From Aplectana chamaeleonis (taxonomy: Eukaryota; Nematoda; Chromadorea; Rhabditida; Cosmocercidae), in assembly GCA_029168955.1 (NCBI GenBank), contig JAPDOI010000022.1:434001-498000 (forward strand): DNA of 64,000 bases, given 5' to 3'. Of this stretch, positions 61,249-64,000 are shown piece after piece. The notes under the pieces are model-generated. The model worked only from the letters and a program-made list of their open reading frames with translations. It did not search any database and was not told the origin of the DNA. Position numbers and translations under genes: made by a program. Each line of letters starts with the position of its first letter. Position 1 is the first letter of the stretch.

Positions 61249-62589
61249 TAAAGTGTGTCCGAATGAAAATGGCGGCCCATGCGGTCGGCGTGTTTGGCAG
61301 GCGGCCGTCGCGTTCGCCGCTCTCGGACGAGCATGCGAAACGTCCCCCACAGCCATCGAATGCGAGCGGGGCCCGCACCGGCTGGCAGCAAACACTGCGC
61401 CGATCAATCAGCTCTGCAGCAGGGGGGAGGAGGGATGACCGTCGTTCGAATTCAACACTCATTTGAGAGCGGCACATGCGACGGCCGCCTGAAGTGCCCA
61501 AAACGCGTAACTGTCACATGTGCTCGCCTTTCCCAAAGATTTCTGGGGCCACGAGGATAGTGTAACACTTGTCGCTCCACGAACGCGTCCTTGGGTACCT
61601 AAAACTCGGGTAATTAAACCTTTATGTACAAACTAATAAAAATCAACAATAAATGGTCATAATAAATGATCAACAATAAGTGAGGATGATGAATATACAA
61701 CAGTAAACGATGAGGATGGATATTCACCATTAAATTTGATTCTGAAAGATTGTTAGCTTTAACCAAGTACCAAAATGAATACTTTCTTAATCACATGAAG
61801 AACAGGAAAAATCTCAAACTAGGTTTGAAATAGGCGAATAGCAGCAGATGCTGCTTCAGCAAACCAGGCGAAATGAGAAGAATAAAAATTCTTTCAAGAA
61901 TAATATGAAACGCGAAAAGGAGAATGAAATTACCCCCCCCAGACTATGAGGAAATGCGAATTGAAAAGCAGAAGAAGCGATTAGGAAAACTTAACGAGAA
62001 GCGCTAATCAAGCGCCCTTTTGTACACCATCGACGCGATGGCATTTGCTCCCACGAGATCTTCGCGCTTTGTTGTAGTAAAAATGGCGATCAACGCGGAA
62101 AACATCCGATTGATTCCTCTATACAAACTAAATGACAATCATCACTGAATAAAATTCTAAACAAGAATGATACACAAATAACCACAACAAATTCCTCGCA
62201 GTGAGATTGCAGTCGACTTTGTCGACACTCCCGGCCTCAGTTGCTTCTCGATGATTGTCCGCACCGATTCCTCAACTCTTGGAGCTTGTCCCTGGCTGAA
62301 TGCAGTCGTCTTTCGGCGATGCGTTTATTGTCTGGGACATCGCAGACAGCGCGATGGTGCCCAAGTATGCGCGGTATGTACGAGATCCTTGAATATCGTA
62401 TTCTTGGCTCTCAGACAGTACCAACAAGGCTTCCTTTTGGCTTGCCTGCACTCGACGCCTGGTCTGCATTGTGTCAGGCGAATAGGGCACAGCCTTTTCA
62501 CGCAGATGATGTTGAACCGAACCCCGCTGTTCTGATAACGCCAAGCACGCCGGCCACATGGGCCGTCATTCTCATTCGGACACACTTTA
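61249..62589. mobile_element. Element with inverted ends TAAAGTGTGTCCGAATGA
   Basis: The left end (61249-61310) and right end (about 62525-62589) are inverted copies over about 60 bases, including GTGTGTCCGAATGA and GGCGGCCCATG-like sequence. The GC-rich end segments contrast with an A/T-rich middle (61620-62160). No transposase is recognisable. The element holds the SL1-like sequence at 61599-61620. Confidence 0.6.
61599..61620 (-). ncRNA. SL1-like spliced leader sequence, possible SL RNA gene or relic
   Basis: On the minus strand, these 22 bases read GGTTTAATTACCC, then GAGTTTTAG. They differ from the nematode SL1 leader at two positions (14 and 20). The next bases are GT, as at the SL donor site, and TACC/GGTA can pair around the junction as in SL RNA stem-loop I. 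Further downstream on the minus strand are a hairpin (CCCAGA with TTTGGG, near 61540) and a TTTTGG that could serve as an Sm site (near 61500). The spacing is longer than in a normal SL RNA of about 100 bases. It could be a variant gene, a pseudogene, or the 5' end of a retrocopied trans-spliced mRNA. Confidence 0.5.
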
Positions 62590-62756
62590 GCAAGGCAAGC
62601 TAAAATAGAACGCAAGAGCCTTGTATTTGTGCTATAAGAGGGCCACTCTCTCACAGCTCCACTTTTGAGAGTGGAAGAACTAACCACTATGAAAATTATG
62701 CCTATCAATGCAGGCAAGCGTTATGGCTCACTAAACAGCGCTTCCTTCATTTGATT

Positions 62757-62967
62757 ATTTTCTGTTATCATAATCTCGAGTTTTCAATTGTTAACGTCCA
62801 GGGTTGGAAAGGGGGCGTGATGCCTTAGGATGCTTGGTTGTAGCCAACCTTTTGCTATTTTCTTGGCTCGGTTTCTGTCACTCAATCGACTCTAGGACCT
62901 TAGGATTCTCCTAATCATTGAATGTGGAAAGTCATTGGTGATGATATTCGTGAACGCTGACTTTCAG
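62757..62967 (+). mobile_element. Right half of a TTTAAA-type MITE
   Basis: From CTCGAGTTTTCAATTGTTAA onward, the sequence matches 18410-18620 and 42430-42590. The end reads TTCGTGAACGCTGACTTTCAG, where the family has CGTGAACACTGCCTTTAA. The left half is missing. Confidence 0.6.
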
Positions 62968-64000
62968 ATACGAAGATCGAAGGCTATGATGACGTGGACG
63001 AAAATGGCCGCTACAGGCGACGCGGATTAGAGCTGAACCGCCCTAAAACACAAGCTGAGCAGGTGAGAAATGTTCAGGTACGCGCGTAAACTCGGCAGCC
63101 GAGTATTCTCGAAGTTTTGAAACATGGTATAACTATAATTAGTGGAGCATACAATTGTCAAAGGGTTCACCTTAAATCATTCTCAAGAAACCGTTGGGTG
63201 GTGAAGGCGTGTTTTTCGCTCCTATTCTTATTATTGTAGAGAGGAAGTTGTCTTTGATAACGAGTGATGAAAACTTTTCAAGATATCCACAAATTTTAAC
63301 ACAAGAAAAACAGTTGCACATTGAGAGCAACAGAAGGTATCAAGGATTGAATTGGAGCCGCAGAGCTGGGATGATTTGTCACAAAACAGATAATAATTGT
63401 GTTACAAGACTTGGATACTGTGAGAAACTGCAGAGCTTCAATAATGTTTCATCTCTCATAAGACAATGATAGCCACGAAAAATCTCCGAATTATACCAAA
63501 ACGCAACTTTCAAGCGTGCCAGACAGTGCGAGCTACGAAGCTACATGTTTTTTATTCAATTCTGTGATTCGATAAACGCATTCGTCAATAAACGATGTGT
63601 TGGAAATCTTATTTGAAATGTCGCGTCGTGTGCCTTGGATTCATTCGCGAGGCAGTATTTGAGTTGGGGAGATGATTGATGAAAATCTAAAAGTAAATTA
63701 GAAGATTCAAAGAGAATGCAGGCACTACTCGATAGCCACTGGAGATTTGAGACGCCCTGGTTGCTAACCAAGTGCTCAATGGCCGTTGCTTAACATTTTC
63801 ACACTGGGCGAATGCTTTAGACCTGGAGGAAGAGAGAGGAATTGCGCGAGCGGCGTTGGAAAATCCTGGACCTGTCAAATGTATGCTCAGCATGTTTACT
63901 TGGAACACAACTTGATGCGCAGTCACACGAATTTTTTACGGAAGTGGATCTATTGTGAAACTAGAGATATCTGATGCTTCAGGAGGAGCTCAATCAGGTG
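62968..64000 (+). CDS. Candidate gene fragment: internal exon and start of the next, running off the window
   Basis: A 95-base exon (62968-63062) lies between a CTTTCAG acceptor and a GTGAGA donor. Read with one base carried over from a previous exon, it encodes a charged segment with YDDVDENGRYRRRG and ends in phase 0. The next good acceptor, TGATGCTTCAG, opens an exon at 63983 that continues to the right edge in phase 0 (EELNQV). The product is not recognised. A separate frame at 63786-63974 is probably chance. The 920-base intron shows no other exon. The first acceptor overlaps the end of a MITE, as noted in the findings. Confidence 0.42.

Overview
The window looks like nuclear DNA of a nematode, probably a repeat-rich clade V (strongylid, hookworm-like) species. 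That placement is inference. It rests on a spliced Iroquois homeobox gene with nematode-type acceptors, a 22-base sequence differing from nematode spliced leader SL1 at two positions, and abundant TTAA-type and foldback MITEs of the kind known from worm genomes. There is no sign of bacterial gene organisation.

Layout. About 1.3-6.4 kb holds the 3' five exons (345 codons) of an irx-1-like TALE homeobox gene on the + strand; the start codon is not in the exons I can define. From about 6.5 to 52 kb the sequence is mostly layered mobile DNA. There are several related 0.45-0.55 kb MITE families bounded by TTTAAAGGCA, many joined end to end or nested. There is also a pogo-like element with TA duplications, a frameshifted mariner with intact ends, a 0.8 kb hAT-type MITE with a perfect 8-bp duplication, a 1.1 kb family with long inverted ends, foldback elements, a degraded Tc1/mariner-type transposase and a 245-bp GT repeat. 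Some stretches here (37.0-37.7, 39.5-41.6, 44.3-44.6, 47.5-48.2 and 51.1-51.4 kb) have coding-like exons, but none can be named.

From 53.4 to 60.1 kb there is a head-to-tail array of Penelope-like retroelements with reverse transcriptase and GIY-YIG domains: one 5'-truncated copy, two longer copies and a short 3' tail. The repeat junctions carry a hammerhead-ribozyme-like core twice intact and once broken. The copies differ more by indels than by substitutions, and one has lost the catalytic aspartate of RT motif A.

From 61.2 to 62.6 kb is an element with inverted ends that contains the SL1-like sequence on the minus strand. At the right edge, a 95-bp exon-like segment (62968-63062) appears to splice to an exon starting at 63983 and running off the window.

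Only the homeobox gene is a confidently assigned host gene. The most interesting leads are the hammerhead-like cores, the SL1-like sequence, and the chained and nested TTTAAA-bounded MITEs, including one that seems to have supplied a splice acceptor.
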